Source: UBA7985 sp002711265
GTDB taxonomy: Bacteria; Pseudomonadota; Alphaproteobacteria; UBA7985
Length of the DNA stretch: 64,000 bases
Direction of reading: 5' to 3'
NCBI GenBank assembly: GCA_965660945.1
Contig: CBFIBS010000016.1
Span: 1 to 64,000, forward strand
How positions within the stretch are numbered: position 1 is the stretch's first letter; each line of letters begins with the position of its first letter. Positions 19,217 to 31,735 of this stretch are shown here, one piece after another. The position numbers and the translations under genes were made by a program. The notes under the pieces are model-generated. The model saw only the letters and a program-made list of their open reading frames with translations, ran no database searches and was not told the origin of the DNA.

Positions 19217-19243
19217 AGTCAGGATCGCAGCGTCGGACGCGGG

Positions 19244-22771
<3,528 letters not shown>

Positions 22772-22855
22772 GTCCAGAGATTTGCAACCAAGGGCCTTGC
22801 TGGCAGATGGAGCGTTTGTTCACTATATCTTACGGCGGAAGATGGGGAGTTTCGA

Positions 22856-23365
22856 ATGCAACGCTTTCGTTCCTTGGTCGTTAGTATCTTCGCTGTGGTT
22901 GTCGCACTCAGCGCACCTGCGCAGCGGACTGCCGCTCAGGACGTGTTTATCACGGGTGAGGCCGGGATTGCCTGGCTCGGCTTTCCTGTGATTGGCGCTT
23001 CCTACGGAGTGCCTGCCTTCACGACGCGTTTTGGCGTCGGGAGCGCCTACGACCGGTTCGAGGTCGAGTTTGATTTGGGCGCCGTCACGGGGCTGGATGA
23101 ATTCTTTTCCGACGGCATACTGCTCGTCCCATCCGTCGACATGCGCTACCTGTTTCGCGAGCCTGACCACAGTGTGCGCCCCTATGTCGGGGGTGGGGCG
23201 GACGTTGTTGTTGCCATCACCGACGGCATGGCCTTTGGCCTACCTTGGGCGCACCTGACTTTGGGCCTGGATACAAAAATCTCTGACGATGCGTCGATTT
23301 ACGTCGAGGCGCGCAACTACGCGCTCGAAAGCCAGCTGAGCGTCGGCACCAAGCTGAGCTTTTAG
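22856..23365 (+). CDS. small outer-membrane beta-barrel protein
   Basis: 169 residues with a signal peptide (LVVSIFAVVVALSAPAQ, cleavage near TAA-QD), alternating beta strands (YDRFEVEFDLGAV, SIYVEARNYAL) and a terminal phenylalanine (KLSF), the usual outer-membrane insertion signal. It starts at an ATG 6-7 bp after GGGGAG. The size suits an 8-stranded OmpA/OmpX-like barrel. No specific family recognised. Confidence 0.65.
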   Translation: MQRFRSLVVSIFAVVVALSAPAQRTAAQDVFITGEAGIAWLGFPVIGASYGVPAFTTRFGVGSAYDRFEVEFDLGAVTGLDEFFSDGILLVPSVDMRYLFREPDHSVRPYVGGGADVVVAITDGMAFGLPWAHLTLGLDTKISDDASIYVEARNYALESQLSVGTKLSF

Positions 23366-23398
23366 CGGACGCCTGCAGCCTCCTGCCTCAATGATGGT

Positions 23399-23878
23399 TC
23401 ACCACTTGGCTGCGGCGCGATCGTCACCGTCCCGCGCCTCCACCCATTTTGCCCCTCCCGAGCCATCGTCTTCGAGCTTCCAGAACGGTGCACGGGTCTT
23501 AAGGTAGTCCATGGTGAAGGCGGCGGCGTCAAAGGCGGCCTGACGGTGCGCTGATGCGGCAATGACGCTGACGATGCGCTCGCCGGGGCGCATGCGGCCC
23601 ACCCGGTGCAGGATGCTCAGCCCCAGCAGGGGCCAGCGTTGCCCGGCTTCCTGCCTGATATCTTCCAGCGCGCTTTCGGTCATGCCCGGATAGTGTTCGA
23701 GGCTCAGGCTGTCGTCCTGCCCCTGAGAGATCGCTCGCACGAGGCCGTCGAAGCTGCAGACCGCGCCGATGCCCGTGTTTCCCGCCGTAAGGCGGTCCTG
23801 TTCCGCCACGGGGTCGAGCGGCTCGGTGGTCACCAGCACGCGGCCGAGCAGGGTGTCTGTGGTTGAGTCAGCGGTCAT
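23399..23878 (-). CDS. moaE: molybdopterin synthase large subunit MoaE
   Basis: 159 residues. MoaE with thiocarboxylated MoaD converts precursor Z (cPMP) to molybdopterin. Family landmarks are present: FDGLVR, LEHYPGM, SILHRVGRMRPGE, HRQAAFDAAAFTMDYLKTRAPFWK with the catalytic lysines. It overlaps the moeA stop by 4 bp (ATGA), so translation is coupled. The partner moaD is not in the window. Confidence 0.93.
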   Translation of the reverse strand: MTADSTTDTLLGRVLVTTEPLDPVAEQDRLTAGNTGIGAVCSFDGLVRAISQGQDDSLSLEHYPGMTESALEDIRQEAGQRWPLLGLSILHRVGRMRPGERIVSVIAASAHRQAAFDAAAFTMDYLKTRAPFWKLEDDGSGGAKWVEARDGDDRAAAKW

Positions 23879-25182
23879 ACGGCACCCGCGTCGAGGTGTT
23901 CGAACCTGCCTGCGCTGAAGGTCCAGTCGAAGGCCGTGTACTGCCCAGTCTCGCCGGGCTCAACCGCGAGACGGTCGGATTCAAGCGCCACGTACCCGGT
24001 CGCCCAGGCGATGGATGAGAGAATACCGGCGCCCTCGCGCGGAAACTTTTCGGCGCGCAGCTGGCCCTCCGCGTCTGGGGCCACGCGCACCCGCACGTAC
24101 TCAATCCGCTCGGGCTTCTTTCGATGGGCGAAGTCCAGCACCACCGGCACCGCCAGCGGCCGTGGCAGCCCGCCTCCCTCCAGCACCCGCAACAGCGGCA
24201 GGGCCGCGACGTGGAACATCATCACCGCCGCCGCCGGATTGCCAGGCAGCCCGATCATTGGCGTATCGCCGAACCGACCCAGCGCCAGTGGTCGGCCGGG
24301 CTTGACCGCAAGGCGCCAGAACAGGATTTCACCGTGCCGTTCGAGCATATGCCGAACGACATCGTGATCCCCTGCCGAGACACCGCCGGACGTCAGGATT
24401 AGGTCAGCGGTGTCACTGGCCGCAGATAAGGCTGTCTCGAGGCGATCGGGATCATCGGGCAGGATGCCGAGATCGGTAACCATTGCGCCAGCGCGCTCCA
24501 ATAGGCCACGGAGCGCATGCCGATTGCTGTCGAAGACCTGTCCCGGGGCAAGTGGCTGCCCGGGATCCCTGATTTCGTTGCCGGTCGAGAACAGCGCCAC
24601 CTGTAGCCGGGGTAAAACAGTGACCGATTTCAGACCGACGCTGGCCAGGCGTCCGACGTCGGCCGGCCCGATGCGGTGTCCCGGTTGGAGCAGGGTATCG
24701 CCAACGCGGATGTCCTCGCCAGCCGCCCGCGCGTTGGCGCCGACCTTGAGCCCGGGCGGCAGTTCGACCGCGGCACCATTGGCAGCGGTGTCGGGAAACA
24801 CAACGTCTTCGTCCATGAACACCGTATCCGCGCCCGGCGGCAGCACCGCGCCGGTCAGGATGCGCCGGGCATGCCCGGGCGGCAGCGGCTCAGGGCTGTC
24901 GCCAGCGGCCGCGTAACCGTCGGTGGGTAGGGTCGTGACCCCGTCCGCGTGCAGGTCCGCAAAGCGCACGGCATAACCGTCGACGGCCGAATTAGGATGG
25001 GGCGGCACGGCCAGTACCGATTCGATCTTATGCGCGGCAAGGCGGTCAAGGGCGTCGTATAATGCTACTGAGTCGCCCTGCAGGTTTTCCCGCTTAAACT
25101 GTAGAGCTGCCTGAGAAAGTGCCTCGTCCAGCGGGACCAATCGACCCCCGAACGCAAAACAATCATCGCGGAGTTGCGCCAC
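23875..25182 (-). CDS. moeA: molybdopterin molybdenumtransferase MoeA
   Basis: About 435 residues. MoeA inserts molybdate into adenylylated molybdopterin. Seen: PPHPNSAVDGYAVRFADL (substrate-binding region), LPPGADTVFMDEDV, ALFSTGNEI, DSNRHALRGLL, LTSGGVSAGDHD and IGLPGNPAAAVMMFHV. I use a GTG at 25182, which follows the upstream stop directly (TGAGGTG); the open frame also extends inside the desulfurase gene. Flanked by a cysteine desulfurase upstream and moaE downstream in one tight operon. Confidence 0.93.
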   Translation of the reverse strand: MAQLRDDCFAFGGRLVPLDEALSQAALQFKRENLQGDSVALYDALDRLAAHKIESVLAVPPHPNSAVDGYAVRFADLHADGVTTLPTDGYAAAGDSPEPLPPGHARRILTGAVLPPGADTVFMDEDVVFPDTAANGAAVELPPGLKVGANARAAGEDIRVGDTLLQPGHRIGPADVGRLASVGLKSVTVLPRLQVALFSTGNEIRDPGQPLAPGQVFDSNRHALRGLLERAGAMVTDLGILPDDPDRLETALSAASDTADLILTSGGVSAGDHDVVRHMLERHGEILFWRLAVKPGRPLALGRFGDTPMIGLPGNPAAAVMMFHVAALPLLRVLEGGGLPRPLAVPVVLDFAHRKKPERIEYVRVRVAPDAEGQLRAEKFPREGAGILSSIAWATGYVALESDRLAVEPGETGQYTAFDWTFSAGRFEHLDAGAV

Positions 25183-25183
25183 C

Positions 25184-26338
25184 TCAGGCCGCCTTGGCGC
25201 GAGCGGCGAGCAGCGCTTGCTCAAGGGCGACGAGGTCCGCCTCCGACGTGCCGCGTCCTAGCCCGATGCGCAGTGTTTGCTGGGCGAGGGTAGGGTCAAT
25301 GCCCATGGCCGCCAAGACGTGACTTGGGGCGACGTCGTGGCTTGAGCAGGCTGAACCGCTGGAGACTGCGATGCCGTGGGCTGCCATGGCCGTGAACAGC
25401 GCGTCGCGTCTGATGTTGTGGAAACTTAGCGATAGGGTGCCGGGCAAACGTTGGTCCTTATCCCTTGGCCCGTTGAGGGTGTAGTGCAGTCCACTCCGGT
25501 CGAGGCGCTCGAACAGCGCTTCGCGCAGGCTGTGGTGGCGGGCTGTGGTTTCCGCTCGCGCCGCTTCAGCGAGGGAGACGGCGTGCCCCAGACCGACGAT
25601 CAGCGGCATGGGCAGGGTACCCGCCCGGATCCCTCGTTCCTGCCCACCGCCGTAGACCAGAGGGGCCAACCGAACTCTTGGACGCCGGCGGACAAAGAGC
25701 GCACCAATGCCCATGGGACCGTAGAGCTTGTGTCCGGACAGCGACAACAGGTCGACGTCCAGAGCCCGCACGTTGACCTCAATCTTGCCAACGGCCTGCG
25801 CGGCGTCGCTGTGCAACCACGCGCCAGCGGCGTGGGCGAGGGCCGCTGCTTCCGCGATCGGTTGGATTGTGCCAACCTCGTTGTTGGCGGTCATCAGGCA
25901 GACCAGTGCAGTTCGAGTGTCGAGGGCGGCTTCGAGTGCACTGAGGTCAGCCTGACCCTCGGCATTGACCGGTAGACGTACCACGTCGAACTCCTCCTCG
26001 GTCAGCGCATCAGCTGCACCAAGGACGCAAGAGTGCTCGGTCTCGAATACCAATACACGGTGGCGACCCTCATGTTTGGCCCGGAACCTTGCAGCGCCAA
26101 GTACGGCAATATTGTTGGCTTCGGTCGCGCCGGAGGTGAAGACAATCTCCCGCGCTTCCGCACCGATAGCCCTCGCGATCTCCTGCCGTGCCGCCTCAAC
26201 CCGGTCAGCAGCAGCCAGACCCCGCTGATGTTCAACAGAGGCTGGATTACCGAAACCTTCTGTCCACAGCGGCTGCATGATTTTTGCAACTTGCGGTAGG
26301 AGGGGCGTGGTTGCGTGATGGTCGAGATAGTGTTTCAT
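25184..26338 (-). CDS. cysteine desulfurase (NifS/IscS-like)
   Basis: 384 residues. PLP enzyme that takes sulfur from L-cysteine as a persulfide. The PLP-binding lysine is in SLSGHKLYGPMG and the active-site cysteine in VSSGSACSS, with the start LDHHATTPL typical of the family. Its stop codon lies one base from the moeA start, forming a desulfurase-moeA-moaE operon. That placement suggests it supplies sulfur for molybdopterin (MoaD thiocarboxylation) or Mo-cofactor sulfuration, rather than general Fe-S assembly, since no iscR/iscU genes are near. This specific role is inference. Confidence 0.88.
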   Translation of the reverse strand: MKHYLDHHATTPLLPQVAKIMQPLWTEGFGNPASVEHQRGLAAADRVEAARQEIARAIGAEAREIVFTSGATEANNIAVLGAARFRAKHEGRHRVLVFETEHSCVLGAADALTEEEFDVVRLPVNAEGQADLSALEAALDTRTALVCLMTANNEVGTIQPIAEAAALAHAAGAWLHSDAAQAVGKIEVNVRALDVDLLSLSGHKLYGPMGIGALFVRRRPRVRLAPLVYGGGQERGIRAGTLPMPLIVGLGHAVSLAEAARAETTARHHSLREALFERLDRSGLHYTLNGPRDKDQRLPGTLSLSFHNIRRDALFTAMAAHGIAVSSGSACSSHDVAPSHVLAAMGIDPTLAQQTLRIGLGRGTSEADLVALEQALLAARAKAA

Positions 26339-26417
26339 TAAGTTGATTTGATTTCGTGTGGACTAACAACCGACGTATTTTGTCGGGCAGATTAGGCCTA
26401 AGTGCGAACCAAGGCCA

Positions 26418-27587
26418 GTGAGCAGGATGGGGCGACAAGTGATACGTCGAGCGAGTGTAGTTGGAATGGCGCTTTTTGCCACCCTTCTGGCGGGCGAGTC
26501 GGTCGCTCAGTCGTCGGTTGACGCTGCCATTGCTGTCTCCAACGGGCACCTTGCGGACAAAGCTTATGATGACGCCCGTCGGGAAGTTTTCCAGTCATTG
26601 CGGGCCAATCCTTCTGCCGCTGATCGCAAGCAATTGCTCAAGCAGCTTGATCGGGTCAACGCGGCAGTGCCGTACTTTTTCTCGATCGGTTATCACTCCG
26701 AGTTCACGACGGGTACCCGGCAGGATATCTGGGATGACCGCCTGAACTGGCGCGGTGTGCCGCACTACACAGACGATACGCTCAGCGCTCTGGAGTCACA
26801 GCCGTCCTTGCGCAATACCGTTGACCTTGCCTTTGACTACGGCATTGATCTGACCCCGGATGTGGAACTGATCATCGGGGTAGAGGGGTCAATCTACTAC
26901 TTCGAAGAAACCACCTTCATGGAAGCGTGGTTGTTTGATCCTTTCATTGAGCTCGACGTTAGCCTCGGGCCTGTGCTGGCCAACACCCACCTAGCCTATG
27001 GTTACTCCTCGAAAAGTCGGGAGAAAGTTGACTTTAACCCGAACTTCCCGCGGGTCTCAGGGGCTTACCACATGACGGCGGGACAAGATCTTGGCTTCAA
27101 GCTGGCCCGTGATCAGATCGTCGGTACAGAGATCACGCTCCATCTGGGTGATGAGACAGACAACGTTCAGCAGCCCGGGACGCGTTACGAGCACTTGACG
27201 CTTGAAACTTACTATGACGCTGGGTGGGGCGGCAGCCTTGAGACGCGTCTTTTCGGTTATGCTCAGGTATCGGCAACCGAGCCGTCTTATCCGGGTTTCC
27301 AGGCGTTCGGCGCCGGTGTCGAAATGGATCTGGGTTTGCCGCTGGGCTTTGGCCTGGTCGGTGACCTCCAATACCGTATGCAGAGTGGCTACGACCCATT
27401 TCCCGAGGAAACGGACGATCTTGACGTATCAAGTATATCGGGTGCGGTGGAGCTGTCGAACAGCCACTACAGCCTGCGCGGGTTTACGCCTTACCTGAGT
27501 GCCGGGTTTGAGGACGCCAGCGCCAGCTACGACGAGTACACCGAGAGCATCATCGACGTGGGCGCCGGATTGCGTTTCTCTTTCTAG
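26418..27587 (+). CDS. outer-membrane beta-barrel protein with N-terminal helical domain
   Basis: 389 residues. Signal peptide (GMALFATLLAGESVA), then a short helical segment resembling a single tetratricopeptide-type unit (GHLADKAYDDARREVFQSL), then about 300 residues of alternating beta strands with aromatic girdles (VDLAFDYGIDLTPDVELIIG, YHMTAGQDLGFKL, GVEMDLGLPLGFGLV) and a terminal GLRFSF. The helical-plus-barrel order is reminiscent of surface-lipoprotein assembly modifiers, but I cannot confirm that family. The start GTG at 26418 is uncertain; an ATG at 26427 is equally possible. Confidence 0.6.
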   Translation: MSRMGRQVIRRASVVGMALFATLLAGESVAQSSVDAAIAVSNGHLADKAYDDARREVFQSLRANPSAADRKQLLKQLDRVNAAVPYFFSIGYHSEFTTGTRQDIWDDRLNWRGVPHYTDDTLSALESQPSLRNTVDLAFDYGIDLTPDVELIIGVEGSIYYFEETTFMEAWLFDPFIELDVSLGPVLANTHLAYGYSSKSREKVDFNPNFPRVSGAYHMTAGQDLGFKLARDQIVGTEITLHLGDETDNVQQPGTRYEHLTLETYYDAGWGGSLETRLFGYAQVSATEPSYPGFQAFGAGVEMDLGLPLGFGLVGDLQYRMQSGYDPFPEETDDLDVSSISGAVELSNSHYSLRGFTPYLSAGFEDASASYDEYTESIIDVGAGLRFSF

Positions 27588-27624
27588 GCGCTAGAGTCTC
27601 CGGCGACGCCTCTGGAGACCCTCT

Positions 27625-28797
27625 GTGCTCATTCACTTTTTCGAAAAAATCCGCGCTTACGGCGTGCCAGTTACCATCCGTGAGCTGTTAGACCTGATCA
27701 GCGCGCTGGAGGCGGGCGTTGTCCACGCCGATCTGGACGATTTCTATGCGCTGTCGCGGGCAACGCTGGTCAAGAATGAAGCCCACTTTGACCGCTTCGA
27801 CCGAGCCTTCAAGGACTTCTGGGACGGGGTGGCAAGCCTCGATGAAATCTTCGGTGAGATCCCCGAGGAATGGTTGCGCAAGATTGCCGAAAAGACCCTC
27901 ACCGACGAGGAAAAGGCGCAGATCGAGGCTCTGGGCGGCTTCGACAAGGTGATGGAAGCCCTGCGCGAGCGTCTCGAAAATCAGGAAAAACGCCATCAAG
28001 GTGGGAACAAGAACATCGGTACGGCCGGTACCAGCCCCTTTGGCGCCTATGGCTATAACCCCGAGGGCGTACGCATCGGGCAGGCGGAGAACCGCAACAA
28101 TTCCGCGATCAAGGTCTGGGATCGGCGTGAGTTCAAGGATCTGGATTCCGACCGGGAGGTCGGCACGCGCAACATCAAGGTGGCGCTGCGCCGTCTGCGC
28201 CGTTTTGCCCGCGAAGGCGCGGCCGATGAGCTCGATATCGATGATACCATCACCAGCACCGCACAGAATGCCGGTTTCCTCGACATCAAGCTGCGCCCGG
28301 AACGCCGCAACGCGGTCAAGCTGCTGATGTTCTTCGATGTCGGGGGGTCGATGGATCCTTACATTGCGCAGGTCGAAGAGTTGTTCAGCGCCGCCTCCAG
28401 TGAATTCAAGAATCTGGAATACTTTTACTTCCACAACTGCCTCTATGAGAGTGTGTGGAAGGATAACCGCCGCCGCAATCAGGAGCGGATGTCGACCTTT
28501 CAGGTGCTCAACACCTATCCGGCCGACTATCGCGTGATCTTTGTGGGCGATGCCACCATGTCGCCCTACGAGATTGCCTACGCCGGGGGCAGTGTCGAGC
28601 ACTGGAACGCGGAGCCCGGTGCGCTGTGGATGCAGCGGGTCCTGCGAACCTATCAGAGCGCGGTGTGGATCAACCCTCAGGCCGAAGACACCTGGCGCTG
28701 GCACCAGTCGATCGAGATGCTGCACGAGCTGATGGAGGGGCGCATGTTCCCGCTGACCCTCGGTGGGCTGACCGACGCGATGCGCAGCCTTAGCTAG
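27625..28797 (+). CDS. VWA-domain protein, CoxE-like
   Basis: 390 residues beginning at GTG with GGAGA 8 bp upstream. An N-terminal helical region (FEKIRAYGVPVTIRELLDLI) precedes a von Willebrand A domain whose metal site is written MFFDVGGSMDPY, where the usual DxSxS motif is DVGGS, followed by the FVGDATMSPYEI region. It belongs to the VWA/CoxE-type group. Such proteins normally work with a MoxR-type AAA ATPase chaperone, which is absent here. It sits 37 bp after the beta-barrel gene with a small hairpin between. Confidence 0.8.
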   Translation: MLIHFFEKIRAYGVPVTIRELLDLISALEAGVVHADLDDFYALSRATLVKNEAHFDRFDRAFKDFWDGVASLDEIFGEIPEEWLRKIAEKTLTDEEKAQIEALGGFDKVMEALRERLENQEKRHQGGNKNIGTAGTSPFGAYGYNPEGVRIGQAENRNNSAIKVWDRREFKDLDSDREVGTRNIKVALRRLRRFAREGAADELDIDDTITSTAQNAGFLDIKLRPERRNAVKLLMFFDVGGSMDPYIAQVEELFSAASSEFKNLEYFYFHNCLYESVWKDNRRRNQERMSTFQVLNTYPADYRVIFVGDATMSPYEIAYAGGSVEHWNAEPGALWMQRVLRTYQSAVWINPQAEDTWRWHQSIEMLHELMEGRMFPLTLGGLTDAMRSLS

Positions 28798-28816
28798 GCC
28801 GCCAGACGCGACGCCC

Positions 28817-29752
28817 CTATGGCGCGCGCCGTCGGGTGACCAGTGAGATGCCGCTGATGATGATGATCAAGCCGACGACGTGATACCAGGCGAAGGCCTC
28901 GCCCAGCACCAGCCAGGCGATGCCACCCGAGAAAATCGGCATGAGGTTGATGAACACCCCCGCCCGGTTCGACCCCAGCAGCCTGACACCACGGTTCCAG
29001 AAGTACGCTGCCGCGAGGCCCGGCCCCAGGGTGATATAGGTCACAGCGCCGATGACCCCGGGGGTCAGATCGGTCAGGCCGTTCTGCAGCACGTTCCAGA
29101 CGAAGAAGGGCGACAGGAAGACGAGGCTGGCCATGACCAGCATCCAAAGAAAGCCCAGATCCGAAAGCCCATCGGGCCGAATGCGGATCAGGACGGTGAA
29201 AACCCCGTACATGACCACCGCGCCGAGCATCCACAGCACGGACTCAGTCAGATCCAGCCCGAGCAGGTTGGCGGGGCTTCCGGCGGCGACGACGATTAGA
29301 GCGCCTAGGATACAGATGCCGGTCCCCAGTGCCTGCATCAGGCTGAGCCGGTCACGGAACAGGATAAAGCCGGCTGTCACCACGACAGCGGGCATGGTCG
29401 TCTGCAGCACTGCGACGGTTGGCACCGGTCCGGCTGCTAGCGAGAAATAGACAAAGCTGACGAACAGGGCGTGGCCGAGGACGCCGATGGCAGCGAGCTT
29501 GACCCAGTGCTTGCGCAGCAGGGCGAAGTCGGTCCGGATTGTCTCCTTTCGCCCGGTGAACCAGGTGACAGAGAAGAAAACTGAGAGGATCAGGGTGGCG
29601 CTGAAGAAGCGGAAAAACGAGAGCTGGAAGGGTGGGATATCGAGTTCACCCCCGGCGATGCGCGCGGCGACAAAGTGCCCCGCCCAGAGCAGCACGGTCA
29701 TGATGCAGAGCAAGGCCCCGTTCGACCAAATCCATCGTCCCACTTGACCCAT
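28817..29752 (-). CDS. EamA/DMT-family inner-membrane exporter
   Basis: About 311 residues from the ATG at 29752 (MGQVGRWIWSNGALLC); the open frame reaches 33 codons further but without family similarity. Ten hydrophobic segments in two EamA repeats, including LLWAGHFVAARIAGG in the first and SNRAGVFINLMPIFSGGIAW, a characteristic motif of the second repeat. A second, non-identical member of the family also present at 4.5 kb. Substrate unknown. Divergent from the adjacent FrnE-like gene. Confidence 0.85.
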   Translation of the reverse strand: MGQVGRWIWSNGALLCIMTVLLWAGHFVAARIAGGELDIPPFQLSFFRFFSATLILSVFFSVTWFTGRKETIRTDFALLRKHWVKLAAIGVLGHALFVSFVYFSLAAGPVPTVAVLQTTMPAVVVTAGFILFRDRLSLMQALGTGICILGALIVVAAGSPANLLGLDLTESVLWMLGAVVMYGVFTVLIRIRPDGLSDLGFLWMLVMASLVFLSPFFVWNVLQNGLTDLTPGVIGAVTYITLGPGLAAAYFWNRGVRLLGSNRAGVFINLMPIFSGGIAWLVLGEAFAWYHVVGLIIIISGISLVTRRRAP

Positions 29753-29828
29753 CGATGTCCGGCCCCTTGCGTTTACAGTCGGTGAAGGCTGACATAGCTT
29801 GGTGGTGAGCGAAAGAAAGCAAGCGCAC

Positions 29829-30497
29829 ATGACAGCCCCCCTTACCATCACTCTCGACTTGTTTGCTGACCCGATTTGCCCGTGGTGCTATATCGGCAAG
29901 CGCAACCTTGAGAAGGCGCTGGACACCTATGAAGGGCCGGCGCTGGATTGCCGGATCAACTGGCGGACGTTCATGCTAAACCCCGGCATGCCGCCCGAGG
30001 GCATGCACCGGGGCGCCTACCTAGAAGCCAAGTTCGGCGGGGCCGAGAACGCCGGGGCTGTCTATGGCCGGATCCGGCAGGCTGGCCTGGCGGCCGGGAT
30101 CGATTTCCACTTTGAGAAGATCCAGCGCACGCCATCGACACGATCAGCCCATCGGGCCGTTCGATACGTGCAGGAGACAGGCGGGTACGGGCAGGCGGCT
30201 GACTTTGTTGAAAGGCTGTTCCGGGCCTACTTCTTCGACGGGCAGGATATCGGCCTGTTCGAGGTTCTCTCGACCGCGGGCTTAGAGGCGGGTGTCAGCG
30301 CCGAGGGGCTGTGGTCCATGTTTGATTCCGAAGCCTATATCGATGAGATCAACGCCGAGGACGTCCACGCGCGTGAGATGGGCATGGGCGGCGTTCCGGG
30401 TTTTATCCTCAATCGGAAGTTCTTCGTTTCCGGGGCGCAGCCCGTGGCTGCCTTCCACAAGCTGTTCGACCTCATTCAAAACGGGGAGGCGGGCTAG
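29829..30497 (+). CDS. DsbA-family (FrnE-like) thioredoxin-fold protein
   Basis: About 222 residues from the ATG at 29829 (MTAPLTITLDLFADPICPWC). The CPWC redox motif and following YIGKRNLEKAL, and the C-terminal GVPGFILNRKFFVSGAQP cis-proline region, are typical of FrnE/polyketide-type DsbA proteins, which are cytoplasmic (no signal peptide here). Members act as thiol oxidoreductases or cis-trans isomerases. The weak upstream GAAAG could be the ribosome site. Confidence 0.85.
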   Translation: MTAPLTITLDLFADPICPWCYIGKRNLEKALDTYEGPALDCRINWRTFMLNPGMPPEGMHRGAYLEAKFGGAENAGAVYGRIRQAGLAAGIDFHFEKIQRTPSTRSAHRAVRYVQETGGYGQAADFVERLFRAYFFDGQDIGLFEVLSTAGLEAGVSAEGLWSMFDSEAYIDEINAEDVHAREMGMGGVPGFILNRKFFVSGAQPVAAFHKLFDLIQNGEAG

Positions 30498-31058
30498 GGG
30501 GACTCGGTCATGACAGGGACTGACTTTTCACCAGAGCCCCGCATTCTACGCTCTATTGTCCACATTATCCGCAGCATCGGGCCGCCACTCGAATCCGTCG
30601 TTATTCTCATACTTGTGATGAAAATGGCGCGGCAGTGGCGGGCTGAATGGCCCTTGGCGGGCATTGCTGCGGCTTCGGTCCCGCGCAGGGCAGCAGCTTT
30701 GACCCCCTGTTGATGCAGGGGAATTGGCCCTCAATCGTCCCAAGTTGTGGATATGTGCCCCAGTGTACCGGGGGTCTGGAAGCTCTGTGGCGGGACAGGC
30801 ACAGCAGGCGCGCGCCCATGATCGCCCATGCGGGAGTAGGTAAGTGACTGACCACACGCATAATTTTGCCGTATCTTCCCCCAATTCCGGGTGTTGGGTC
30901 GGTAAAGACGCAAAGTTGTGAAAAACAATTTTGTTGCGGCAATACGGACTTGCGGGTCACTGGCTCGCTTCGTACATCAAAAGAAACAGGGCTTTTTGGC
31001 GATTTTGCAGGGTGCGACGACGCCATTCAAAGCGGCCCAACCGGCTTGGAGAGCAATC
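30498..31058. other. 561-bp intergenic stretch without confident gene
   Basis: Between the FrnE-like gene and the OmpA-like lipoprotein. It holds only a low-confidence 67-codon frame (30510-30713). Locally the sequence has several short self-complementary GC runs but I do not recognise a known RNA family (checked by eye against SRP, 6S, tmRNA and RNase P core motifs). Most of this segment probably includes the promoter and leader of the lipoprotein gene. Confidence 0.5.
30510..30713 (+). CDS. possible 67-residue small protein
   Basis: An ATG at 30510 follows AGGGGGAC closely and opens a 67-codon frame with one hydrophobic segment (LESVVILILVMKMA). The second half (Ala/Arg/Pro-rich) lacks coding character. 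No homolog recognised; it may be a spurious frame. Confidence 0.2.
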   Translation: MTGTDFSPEPRILRSIVHIIRSIGPPLESVVILILVMKMARQWRAEWPLAGIAAASVPRRAAALTPC

Positions 31059-31694
31059 ATGATGAGAACGGCAGGAATCGCGCTGGCTTGCGCTGTAGCC
31101 CTGAGTGGGTGCGCGGCGCTCGACACCAGCGAGCTGCAAGCGGCGGGTTTCGACGTAACCGCCTCGGCAGAGACCATCGCCCAAGAAGAAAAGTGTGCCT
31201 ACCTGCATGAATCCACCCCGGTGGTCGTACGGGACAGCTCGGGCGATCCCGTGTTTGCCGGTACCGCGAACTGTGAGGGTGCACTAGCGGTCGCCGAGGA
31301 GCGATCATCGGTCACTTACACCGGCTCGTCCTACACGTCCCGAACTCCCGTACAGGTGGCAAGCATTTCCGGCGACGTGGCCTTTGACGTGGACAGCGCT
31401 GTGATCAAGCCGTCTTTCTACTCCACGCTCGACCAAATGGCGGAACAGATCAACCAGCGCGCGTCTGACGCCCGCTATACCATCGTTGGCCACACAGATT
31501 CAGATGCGAGCAACGAGTACAACCAGGCCCTGTCCGAGCGCCGTGCGCGGGCGGTCGCCGGATATCTGATTTCCAAGGGCGTGAATTCGGGCCAGTTGTC
31601 GGTTCTGGGTCTGGGCGAAACCCGCCCCATCGCCTCGAACAACACCGAGGCTGGCAAGGCGCAAAACCGCCGCGTGGAAATCTACCAGTCTTAG
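31059..31694 (+). CDS. OmpA-family outer-membrane lipoprotein
   Basis: 211 residues from the ATG at 31059, preceded by GGAGAG. The N-terminus is a lipoprotein signal with lipobox LSGC (cysteine at about residue 18). The C-terminal half is an OmpA-type peptidoglycan-binding domain: VAFDVDSAVIKPSF, TIVGHTDSDASNEYNQAL, SERRARAVAGYL and AQNRRVEIYQ. It is likely anchored in the outer membrane and bound to the cell wall, like Pal-type proteins. Pal/Tol genes are not adjacent. Confidence 0.88.
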   Translation: MMRTAGIALACAVALSGCAALDTSELQAAGFDVTASAETIAQEEKCAYLHESTPVVVRDSSGDPVFAGTANCEGALAVAEERSSVTYTGSSYTSRTPVQVASISGDVAFDVDSAVIKPSFYSTLDQMAEQINQRASDARYTIVGHTDSDASNEYNQALSERRARAVAGYLISKGVNSGQLSVLGLGETRPIASNNTEAGKAQNRRVEIYQS

Positions 31695-31735
31695 TCAGCC
31701 AGCGCGCATTTTAGCGCTGCGCCTGTTGCCAACGA

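Noticed and set aside
30907..30915. GACGCAAAG, as in the core of cyclic-di-GMP riboswitches, upstream of the OmpA-like lipoprotein
   Set aside because: The remaining conserved parts (GCACAGGGCAAACC and the receptor hairpin) are missing.
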